Assembly (NCBI GenBank): GCA_964035795.1
Contig: OZ038322.1
Location: forward strand, 6,314,925 to 6,378,924
From: Pterobdella sp. o SKG-2022
Lineage: Eukaryota > Annelida > Clitellata > Hirudinida > Piscicolidae
DNA: 64,000 nt
Direction of reading: 5' to 3'
Below the pieces are notes generated by a model, which had not been told where the DNA came from, did not search any database, and saw nothing but the letters and a program-made list of their open reading frames with translations. The translations under genes and the position numbers were made by a program. Below are positions 53,501-64,000 of this stretch, in pieces (position 1 is the first letter of the stretch; each line of letters begins with the position of its first letter).

Positions 53501-56500
53501 AAAGAAAATTATGAAACCTGCAAACTTTTTCGAAATTACCTCAAATAATTAAAATGATCAAATCAAATTGTCTTGATGCAATTATTGTCATAAAAATCTC
53601 GCCCTGCTTTTGAAACTCCCTTTGTTTTAGTTTCAATAAAATTTTTTTGAAATTGACGCTCATGGATGAAGGTTTTTTTTTAAATTTTCAAGCGAATGCA
53701 AAAATAGTTATCTAGAGCGAAATTTTCAATTAACTACATGAAAATAAAACAGAAATTTAATTTTGAAACCTCCTAAAATAATAATGTGTAAAATGAACTT
53801 GAAATTCTATTCCTGGGACTAGTTCTGATTTTAACAGATATTCTTTACAGCTTTGTTGATATCAATTTTTGATTATATAAAAGAAAATAAATAAGAAACT
53901 TTTTATTTTTTTGGAGATTATTTCCGTTAAAACATAAAATTGCTTTTTTTACTCAGTAAAACAAGAGCATACTATTTATCTGAAAACTCCACAATTTTTC
54001 GTGTATATAACGATTTGATAACGTTTGAAATATACATAATGTATAACTTAATTTTGAACTTTATTTAGACTGAAATTACACAGGAAAAAAATTTTTCGGT
54101 AACTTTTACATTTCGTGGTTTTCATGCAAAATTAGGTGAAGCTGTGGGCATTTTTCATCGAAGATTCCAGATCGTTGGAGCTGCGATACATCGTTTTGAC
54201 ATAAAATAAAGGTTATCTCCAAAATTTTCGACAGCTAAAAGTATATGCTGATGTTTTGAACAAAACTTAAACACAGCATAGATATTTTGCAGATATTAAA
54301 ACAAAAAGGCATGTTATACGCAATTGAATCTCTTTGGAAACAAACATAAATACGTGCACGTAATACGAACACATAATTTTTAGTTATACAATGACCCTCT
54401 GATGAACAAAGCGATGCATCGCCTATGAAAATACATGCTGTAGGTTAAAATGAATTTATTGTTTTTTAGAGCAAAGTTTTTAAGAGTTTCGCAGATTAAA
54501 AAACTTAAGTTTTTTCTTGAATGAAATGATTCAGACTAGAATGAGAATCGTCAAAAAAGTCATTTAAGGATTTTTGAAGGGAATGAATGCAGTGCAATTC
54601 TCAAATAACTGCTAACATTTGTAACTTCTAGTCTTCTGAACTTGTTTTCCCTTTTTTAAATTCAATACACATCCTCCAGATAAAAAATCTTGTCAGATAA
54701 ATCATGCTTGGAAATACAAAACAGCAGCATATTTTTGAAATTATGAAAAACATAACTATTAATTGCAATTGGTTTTTTAAAGCAATATGGAGTGCTAAAA
54801 AGGCTTTCAAAAATTCACAAACAATTACATGCTTGAATGATCTCATACAAAGTTGCATTCAAAGATAGATAATGTGAGCTTTTTGTAAGCAAAAAACTGT
54901 TTCTCACTTTATTTTTGAAGTTTTCCATCATTTTAAATTTTTAAAAGCCAAGAAATGGAAAGTATTTTTTTCTAAAAAAACTTTTTTTTAATGTTTAGTT
55001 TAAGGGTTTATTTCGTTTCAGGTTACAGAATTTACTTGATAATTAAATTTGTATCAAATTTAAAAATCTTTTTTTTATAGATTCTTTCAATTTGTTTTAA
55101 TTGGAAATTCTAAGCCCTCAAAAGAATTTTAATTGGCTTTAAATAAAATGCATCAAAATACACTTCCAAGCCTTCACAATATTTTTTTGATATGATTAAC
55201 GAAAATTGATTTAACAATTTTTTCTGAATTTATTTTCATGAAATAATCAAATCACCACTCTATGTTTCAAAAAATTATACAATTTTTTTTGACATTAATT
55301 AACTTATTATGCGTGTTGGCTGCAAAAAATCGCCAAACTTTTATCAATATATCAAAATATTAAATTACAATAAATTTAACGTAACATGGCGTTCCATAAT
55401 AGCTTTTAAGCCCAGGCGGCCGAAAGAGGTAAACACAACGATACAAACAACATACCCACATTGTCAGTTATATATATTCATGGGGAGAAGGTGGTGGAAT
55501 ATCGCTACAAATTCAATCAAGTCCTTTTTAATTAGGTTCCTGCGCTTGCTTTAAAGAATAAATAGCTTGAATAGCTGGGGTGAATGGGAAAAAGTAAGCC
55601 GAAACTTTTTATAGAATAAATTTGTATTTAGTATTAAGCTAGACATGCAATTTTTGATTGTCTTTATATGTAATAAGTGATTAAAATGTGTTTAAGTTTT
55701 GGTTCGATTTATTTCTCAACAAGAAAACATCCCACTTTTTTTGGACATGCCTTCCATGACATGAAAAGCTCAAAATAACCTTCCTAATTAAATTTAAATA
55801 AATTATCATAAGAAAATCTACCTTATATACAAGTCATAACTTTTTTACAAAAGTGTATTCATTGATTGAAAAAGAATCAAAAATGGAAGTTTTAAACTTT
55901 GAGTTCTTAAAAAATCATTTTTGAACGCAGTCTGTTTCATTACATGAGAATGAAATTTTCATAGAGAATATTTTTGATCAAGAGACAAAATCAAAACTTT
56001 GTAGAATTTTTGCCAGATGAAGCTGAAATTCAAATACCTTCTGAATGTTCTATACAAACTCTAGAATAACTTCCTATAAGCTTCGTTAAATCATCTTTTT
56101 ATTTATCGCTTGCTTCCTGTTATCAAAAAATTTAACAGTTAATGTCACTTTAAACAATATAAAACTTTAATAAATTCACAACTCATTAATATTTCAAGCA
56201 GGAGAATTTTGATAGTTTTGAAGCTGACACGGTAGAAATGCTAGAACATAAAACTTCGAAACACATTTGAAAAGTTTTAATGCTTTAACCCTTTTTGAGA
56301 AAACTAATCCATTTAATATTCAATGACTACTAGTATTGTTAGTTTGGTTAGTGTTAATATTTCTAACATCACAATGTTAGTAAGTTAAAACTGGAAAAAG
56401 AGGAAAGATCAATCATCTTAAACCATGCTAATCATTTGGCCGTGTCAGTCCTAATTTAAACCCATCATTGGGTTTTTTGTCCCCTAGTCTATCATATGTT

Positions 56501-59500
56501 ATGGAATTCTTCCAATTAAATTTAGTTTTTAGAAAAATTCAAACAACAGAAGTTTAACCCACGGAAAAATTTTTTTTTCTTCAACATCTATTTAAAAAAG
56601 TAATTTTTTATAACCTTAATCTTTTCAAAAGTTCACAATGGACGTGCCAAAATGATTTGTTCAAGACCATTTTTAAATACAAAAAAACATTTTCAAATGC
56701 TAAATAATTTTAAATAGTTACAAAAGACGTAATTTAATTTTTAAAATGCAGTTGACGCATATAAATTTTGAGTAAATTTTTGATGATGTTCCAGAGCATT
56801 CAGTGTTGTGACAAATTCTTAAACTATGGAGTGTTGATACTTATCTTCAATTTAAGATTGTTTTTTAGCTAAATAATTTTGTCATTTTGATAAAATCTTA
56901 GAAGTTTTTTGTTTTAATTATACCAATTCAATTTTTTAAAATGCCAAGTTGAAAAACAATGAATGAAAAATGTTTCCAATTGTTGAATGAAAGTACTTTT
57001 GAGCAAATTCTAAGAATAAGAAACGAACTGAAAAAGAGAAAATTAAAAATGATTTTATTAACCCCAAGTTTATGCGTCATTCTGTATATCTGAAAAAAAT
57101 TTGCTTTGAAAAATTAATTCTCAAGTTAAATGATGGTTTGTAATGAATCTTAAAAATATACAGAAAAACTAGAAAAAAATAACTTTGAGATACACTAAAC
57201 TCAATTCAAATCTTTCATCTATTCATACAATAATTTAACATAATTCTAGTCATTTTCAACATTTAAAAACTAATTTGAGGCTATTTTTGGTGCATTTAGT
57301 GAACAAGTCATAATTTTAGATAAGTTGAACTTTGTTTTAAATCTAACCGAACTATTCACATATGATTATGCAATTACAAAATGTTTGCTGGAATGTTATC
57401 AACATGATTTCAATGCTCATTTGTATATGAAGATAACTAAATCATTCTGCTTTTTCTCGAAATTATAAAACTAAACTTTGAAATATTTAAATTCTCAAGT
57501 GATTCAAGTAAATAACCCGGAATATTTAGAATGCAAAACTTGTCAAAAACTTGAATGATTGGGGTACATAGGAACTGAAACGTAGTTTTTCTTGGTTGTT
57601 TTATAATGCAATCTACCGTGAATTCATTTAAGATCCATTCAAGTGATTTTGAGAACAATGTGAAACTTTAATTGCTTTTGTAGTTTAAATTGTTGTAAAT
57701 GTTTTGTAGCATTAAAAATGTATTCATTTAAAATTATACTTCAAAATAGAATGGATTGAATAAAAATGAATTTTGAAACGTAATGTGCAATCAAAGTAGA
57801 CTTTAAAGTGCATACAGAGACAAAATCAAATAGCTATTGCGTTTAAATTGACAAACTCACAATTTGAGTTAGATAAGAATTGAACAACAGCAACGAATAA
57901 AACGAGTATTAGAGCAAAAAATAGTCGCACCCTATTTCTCATCCATCTTAAGCTCTGCATCAGTCTAACGTTTCATCTTTAAACTTAAACTTATATTTAT
58001 TTTGAAAGTTTTCAACTCTGAAGTTTTCTGCAGGTATTTTGGTAGTTTGAGGGATTAGAGATTGAAATTTTATTTACATTTCATCATTAGTAGCTTGGTG
58101 TAGTAATTTTTCAAAAATTAAAATTTGAAAAATATCTCAAGCCAAAATTAGACTTATAAGAATTAAGCCACACTGGAAATGATAGAAAAATTTTGAAAAT
58201 TTCTAACAACGTTTTATTCAAAGTTAATTCCTAAGCTCAACTAAGACTTAAAACAAAACTAAATCTCAATTTAAATTTCTTAATAACTTTTTGTTTTGTT
58301 TAAGTTTTACAATTCTCTAGAAAAAAGTTTGTCAAGTGTTTGCTCTTAAGTTTTATGTTTTTTGTCTCTTCGATATTTCTCCTGAAGCTTTTCAAATTCA
58401 TGTTTATAGACATTTACGTTTTAATAAAATGTTGAGTGGTTATTCATGTTTAGGTTTTTTTAATTGCTTTAATCAAAGTCTTCTTTAGAACTTTTCATAA
58501 AATGATATATTTCATTTTGCATAGATTTTCATTCTAAAATGTTTTCAATTAGAAATAATTTTCAAATCGATTTTTGAAAAATCAAATTTTATTGAACAGA
58601 AACTAAAAACTTTCATAAAAATCTTTTGAGAATCTTCAAATTTTGTTAATACATTATTTTTTTTATTCTATTTACAACGTTTTTCTTGTCTTTTGTTTTT
58701 TTTTTGTCATTTGCTAATGCATTAGGTAGATTATTTAATGCGTAGGTTATTGGTGGTAAATGTGGAAAAAATTAACAGAAAAAAACAATTATATGATGGA
58801 AAATGAATATTAGTCAAAAATTAGTCTAAATATAAATTTTCTATTAGTAGTCTCCATGACATTATTGTATTTTGAAGTTTTTGCTAACTTCAAATGGCTG
58901 AAGTTGTTTTCTTAATGTAAGCATTGGAAATCTGTCAAAAAAAAACATAAATGGAAATATTTAAAGTGCAAGCAAATGAACACTAAAATGTTTTGTTAGT
59001 TCCAAATATTATTTTGTCCATCTGACTTTCCACTTCATAAATTTTGTAGTCTATAGAAATAATTGAAGTACTCTTTCAAAGTTTTGTATTGTTAAAAACA
59101 AAAACACTTTAAAATTTCAGCTTTATCACTGCATCCTCAACCCAGGTCTAAAAAGTATTTTTATTATTAATAGCAAACCTCTTGATGTTGAGAGAAGGCC
59201 ATCTATTATTAAACTAACAAATATATCAATGCTTTCAACCGCGAAACCGCCACTACTTTACATAGAGCTCACCAAATCAATTTTTCATTACGAGATTCAT
59301 TTATTTTGATTTATAGAAACTCACAGAAATAATATTTATGTTTTCAATTTCTTAATGCTCCACCGTTCCTAATGTCCCTCTTCTCATCAAACACTTCTAT
59401 GTCCGTTATTAATAATTATTCCCAAATTTACTTGGATATTTTTTTTATCTAGAAGTTTTGAAAAAAAAATATATTCAAATAAAATAATTTATTGCGCAAT

Positions 59501-62400
59501 AAAAACCCTAACAATGTTTTACTTTTAATAAATTTGAATCAATTTGTCAAAGCCTCTTACAACTGCGTGCGCTGGTCTAGCCATAATGAGACAACATTAG
59601 CAGGAAACTATTTATGAAATAAACATAAAAGAAAACATATTTTATACCAGAACTCAAATTTGCTCAAGAATTTCCAACACATCAAAATTATTATTGAGTT
59701 ATTTTTCTCCTCTAAAATTTAACCTTACTGAAGTACATTTTTAATTAAACAATGAGTTATTAGGTTTGAGGCAGGAATCCAATGAGGGAAGTTTAATATA
59801 ACATGATTCTATGAATTACGTCTTTGAACTCTGTAGAATCTTAATTTATAAAAACCAACAAATTGCCAAACCGATTTAAATCATTCCAACTAGCATTTCT
59901 TCCAACAGGAATTCTTTGGAATAATAATTTTTTGAAATTCAATTTATTCTTTAAAATTATTATTAAAAATAGTTTTTAGATAAAAGGGTTCAAGCATAAA
60001 ACTATATTCTTCATGAATACATGATATAATTTTTTTAACGTGAAAAAATGTGAAAATGAAATTAATTTTTCAATGAAGGTCTATCTGTTTGTTTTTCCGT
60101 AAGGCACAAGGTTAGTGAGCAAAATTAATTTTTGAAAAATAATTCTGGCAGAAATTGAGGTTATATGTAATATAAATAGTGCATATGAGTTTTCTATTTG
60201 TTTTTTATTAAAGTCGGAAAAATACTTAAGAACTTTTTATGAGAAGTAAAAACTTGGTGTGAAAATGAAATTATGAACTAAAAATTTATTGCCTAATTCT
60301 CTTTTTGAATAATGGATTGGTAGAGCTTCCTTAGAGCTAAATGCTGTAATTGCATTTCAAGCTTAACAGTTTTTTCTTTCAAAGTTTTTTGTTTGAAATT
60401 TATTTACTTTCAGAAAAAAATTCAGCAATTCCGACATGATATTTTTCACCAAATTTATATTGTATATATTAAAGCATATTTCAGACTGTAGGATTAATTT
60501 ATCTTTCTAAAACTATGTCAACCATTTGTTTAAAATTTTAGTAAACAACCATTTTAACTAAAAATTTTTATTTTTTGCATGCTTGGAGATCAAAATTGTA
60601 TTACCCCCACATAATGATGGTCAAAGCGTCGGCGAAATTGCTATCTCTACACGCTAATCAGATTAACTAACACAGTTAATTTCAAAACGTTTCAAAATGG
60701 CCCAACAATAATTGCTCATGATAGAGTACTTTGAGAGATTTTTTAATGAGATTTGCAGAATGGTTTCACACTGTGTGACGACTGAGATTTTCACCATAAA
60801 GAAAACTGTTAAAATAAATGAAAAACACCATGATAAAATAAGCTGATAATGTGAGTTCAATTCACGGAAAGCTTCGTGACATCCTAATAAACTTTGAAAC
60901 AGTGTTATGTGTTGAATAATTAATTACTATGCTTAAAATCATTGTTAAAATGACGCGTACACACTTTTTTCTATAGCATAAATACTTTCAAACGTATTAG
61001 ACATGGGTCTATGTAAAGTTGAAAGATGAGCTGAAAAACAAATAATTAGAACTTGTGAAAGGTTTCAAGTGACAAAACTTCAAAGGTTCATTAGTTGTTT
61101 CCGAAAAAAAAGATGAATGGGTTTTTTTATTCAAGTATTACGCAAGAAAATTTAATTCAAATAAAATCCCGAAAGTTGGAAACTTTCAAATGTTTCGATA
61201 TCATTCCAAACTCATTGAATCAAAAATATTCCTATTAAATTTTTACCATTATAATGAATGTCCAATGTTTAGCCCAATGGGTCTATGTACATCCAAATCT
61301 CTTCTGGAACCTATCAATCATTCGGAACATCAGTGTAGATGAATGAAATCTTAATGAAGATCATCTTTCTCAAAATTATTGTCTTCTAGGCAGATATATC
61401 ATTGTTAAAAATCATACAGGATTTATTTTGAATTCGTTGACGTTGAGATGTTGAAAAATTTAGATTTAATTTTTAATTTAATGAGGCTGACTTGCATTGT
61501 ATATCATCTTGCGTGGAATATAAGACGAGGAATTATAGTGAAAGAGTGAAATAGAACGAAGGTAGAATTTTGATATTTTTTCTAAAGATTCAAACTTCAA
61601 AATGAGACAAGTTTTGATACTAATTCTGCACGATAAGCTTGAACTTATCAAAAATTAGTTTCTTTCATAATAAAATATTTTCAAAAACTGACTGGTTTTG
61701 AAGAACTTTTTTAAAAAATGAATATCCAAATTGTAATACTAAAAAAATTACCAAAAATGTTTTTAGAAACAAATTTTCAACACGGAAGATGTTCTAAACA
61801 AATGAATTTTAAAGCATAATGAAAGAGAGTAAACAGATGAAAATTTTAAACTTTTTCAATTAAATTTTTTCCTTTTTGATGCTCTTAGACTTAAACGTCT
61901 GAAAGTTTTTGAAAAACTTCGCAGCGCTTTGAAAGATTGGTAATGTACCTAAGATTATTTGGTAGTAGTTTCTATGGTGAATTTCACCAGTTTGCAAATC
62001 TTTTAATTTTTAATGAGCTGTTTGATGTTTCTTAAGATTTATTGAGAAATGAGGTGATGTTTTTTAGCATAATTACAAATCTTCAGCCGTCACGATTCTT
62101 AGTACGTTAATAAAACTTTTATTCATTTTGAACTTATTTTTTAACTTATTCATTTTTCAAAATAATTTTAAGCTTTTTTGCACTTTCAGAATGCATATTG
62201 GAATATATTCGGTAATATTTCAAAACCTTGAAAGTATTAAAAGAAATAAATGTATAAGACTCTAAATAATAATTCTGAAATCCCTTCAACACTAAACCAA
62301 AAACCATTAATTTTAAGCCAGAAGCTATAAAAAATAAACCGAGAAGAAATAAATAGCAAACCAATAGTTAAAAATCATATAAAAGAAAAAATAAAGAAAA
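47557..62400. other. About 15 kb AT-rich stretch without a supported gene
   Basis: No exon pair with matching phase, no RNA gene and no clear transposon was found. A weak candidate is a short minus-strand frame at about 49690-49745 with a possible acceptor, ending in LHDKQ and a stop, which could be a last exon; I do not recognise it. A short GC-richer island near 55410-55430 encodes RRPKE before a GT. The stretch may be a large intron or a true gene desert. Confidence 0.4.
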
Positions 62401-62415
62401 TTGAAGAACTGTGTG

Positions 62416-63567
62416 ATGTTTTCATTCTCGATCTTCAATCTTCTTCCTGCCATCCGACGTAAAACCCACGAGGGAGTAGTGCTAAGATTTACTTGTCAAA
62501 AAAATGCTGTTAAAAACGATAATGGAAAGATGTCCTTACATCTGGACTCTTCACGCAGGCACCAACACAAGCAAAAATACCATCGTTATCAGCAGAATAA
62601 GCGCCGTTTATGCTCCTCAAAGTCACAAAGCTATAGCAAAACTCTACATTGTTTGGGTTATTTCCCTCATTATAATAATAATCGTCGTTTTCCTTATCAA
62701 AAATCTTTTGGTTCATTGAAACGACTACAAAACAACTTTCAAGAGAGATATAAGACAACTTTTTATCGAAGATACAAATTTATTTCTGTTTTTAAAGTTT
62801 CTTCACCATTATTACTTTTTTCTTCAGTTTCATTATCGTTTAATGTGTCACCATCACATACAACGTTCAATTGGTTGGTCATACGCTCACAAAAAGTCAC
62901 TCACAAAATTTTATGTCAGACTAAAGCATCTTTAAAACGTATGTTGTTTTTGTATGGAGTATCATTGCCAAAAATATCATCAATACAACAATCTTCTCCA
63001 TCCTTTTTGCATTTTTTATCTCTCACTTTCTGTCGAAGGAACATCCTATCTCTATACATTATAGTTGTTTTCCTTTCAGTCCCCATTCGTATCTTGTTTT
63101 ATTTCGTTAATTTTCTTATTATATGTTTGGTGTATGTTTTGAATAAATGTATTATAGTCTATCATAAAAAAACTAATTTTGGAATAGACTTTGTAAGAAA
63201 TATTAGAAATAGTTTTAAAGAATATTTTCATTATTTTTGCTCACTCGTGTTGACAAATTTATTTAAAATTTCAAAGTTATTACACATCCACGATTTTCCT
63301 TTCAACTTGAAAACAACGTCTGAAAAACGGGAGCTTTTAAATTGTACAAGCTTCATTCCAATTAAAAAACCACCTCTGAACACCATGAAAAAACCATTGA
63401 GTAATTTGTCAAAGTCCCCACAAACGATTCCACCATACTCTAAGGCAGCCCTCTACCCTTCTGTCTCTCCAACCTGCCATTTTTATGTCTTCATCCTAGT
63501 GACTATACTCGTGACAGGTAATAAATTTGAAAATGAAAAGTTAAATGAACATTTTTTGTATTTTTAA
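62416..63567 (+). CDS. Orphan ORF, 383 codons, possibly a first coding exon
   Basis: The first ATG in the frame is at 62416 and the frame stays open to a stop at 63565-63567. This is remarkable in sequence of this base composition. A strong donor (ACAG|GTAATA at 63517/63518, phase 1) lies near its end, so it may be an exon that continues right of the window, giving 367 codons here. The N-terminal third is basic and rich in Ser, His, Lys and Arg. Hydrophobic segments follow near residues 215-245 and at the C-terminus just before the donor (HFYVFILVTILVTG), which suggests membrane segments. I recognise no family. A competing hydrophobic frame overlaps at 62504-62719. Function is unknown and coding status is unproven. 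Confidence 0.35.
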   Translation: MFSFSIFNLLPAIRRKTHEGVVLRFTCQKNAVKNDNGKMSLHLDSSRRHQHKQKYHRYQQNKRRLCSSKSQSYSKTLHCLGYFPHYNNNRRFPYQKSFGSLKRLQNNFQERYKTTFYRRYKFISVFKVSSPLLLFSSVSLSFNVSPSHTTFNWLVIRSQKVTHKILCQTKASLKRMLFLYGVSLPKISSIQQSSPSFLHFLSLTFCRRNILSLYIIVVFLSVPIRILFYFVNFLIICLVYVLNKCIIVYHKKTNFGIDFVRNIRNSFKEYFHYFCSLVLTNLFKISKLLHIHDFPFNLKTTSEKRELLNCTSFIPIKKPPLNTMKKPLSNLSKSPQTIPPYSKAALYPSVSPTCHFYVFILVTILVTGNKFENEKLNEHFLYF

Positions 63568-64000
63568 ATTTATTTTGCAATTTTATTGTTATTCAAAATT
63601 TAAAATATCGAAAAGACCCAAAAAGTTGAAAGTTTATTTTGAAATTTAGTTTTTAAATTTTATTTTTTTGAAATTAAGTACTTTTTGAGTGACCATCTGG
63701 TTTAATGTTAAGTTTGTAAGAAAAGTGGATAAATGTGGAATGATAGATGTATCTTGAGGGAGCTTGTAGGTGTTTGAAAATTTCTACAATTGAAATAAAT
63801 ACAGTAATTTCAATATAAATTTATGATCTTGAAGTTTGTTGAGAAAAATTTCTAGTTTCCACTATGTTGAAATTATTTTATGCAGTTGGAATTTTTAAAA
63901 TCTTATTGGTGCTCACATAATTTAGGACATCTTGAAAATATGCTTTTACATTTTTGGAACAAGTAACATTGCTATTTATGGTTTCATGCATTTTTTCTCT
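63568..64000. other. Right-edge flank, nothing recognised
   Basis: AT-rich sequence. If the donor at 63518 is used, this is intron. Confidence 0.3.

Noticed and set aside
55309..55554. 81-codon frame with a small GC-richer patch
   Set aside because: No recognisable similarity or matching splice partners; composition alone is insufficient.

Overview
The window is AT-rich, intron-dense animal nuclear DNA. Four conserved protein genes can be assembled exon by exon from splice sites, reading phase and family similarity. The animal is an invertebrate whose phylum I cannot fix. SorLA, two membrane-associated guanylate kinase scaffolds (MAGUKs) and canonical GT-AG introns mark it as metazoan. The intron-bearing genes, decayed non-LTR retroelements and very long microsatellites exclude a prokaryote, virus or organelle.

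Layout. (1) 8-6167, minus: 5' part of a SorLA/SORL1-like Vps10 receptor, 18 exons, running off the left edge. (2) 6958-11336, plus: complete MPP2/MPP6 (PALS2)-type MAGUK, 18 exons, head-to-head with SORL1 across about 0.8 kb. (3) 12474-13889, minus: complete RPS11 (uS17), 5 exons, 158 aa, with a 5'TOP-like tract and a tRNA-like SINE candidate in its last intron. (4) 14861-16060: decayed ORF of unknown family. (5) 16376-37293, minus: complete CASK, 28 exons, 904 aa, with introns full of microsatellites and transposon debris. (6) 37746-40666, plus: GC-richer, inactivated YLDD-type retroelement just upstream of CASK. (7) 44717-47556: 5'-truncated non-LTR element (minus) lying between two long (CA/TG)n arrays. 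(8) 47.6-62.4 kb: AT-rich stretch with no supported gene. (9) 62416-63567, plus: 383-codon orphan ORF ending in a good donor site.

Functional theme. CASK and MPP2/6 are related L27-PDZ-SH3-GK scaffolds of cell junctions and synapses, lying in opposite orientations with RPS11 between them. SorLA is a sorting receptor of the endosome-Golgi route. No operon-like logic is expected. The most notable features are a CASK kinase domain whose catalytic motifs have eroded further than in vertebrates (HRD to HRN, GFG to GFR), a probable GC-AG intron in CASK, two large microsatellites next to the 3' splice sites of consecutive GK exons, and a retroelement bounded on both sides by AC repeats that share a compound motif. 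All exon boundaries are hand-derived. They are supported by continuous phase, but no search or transcript data were available.
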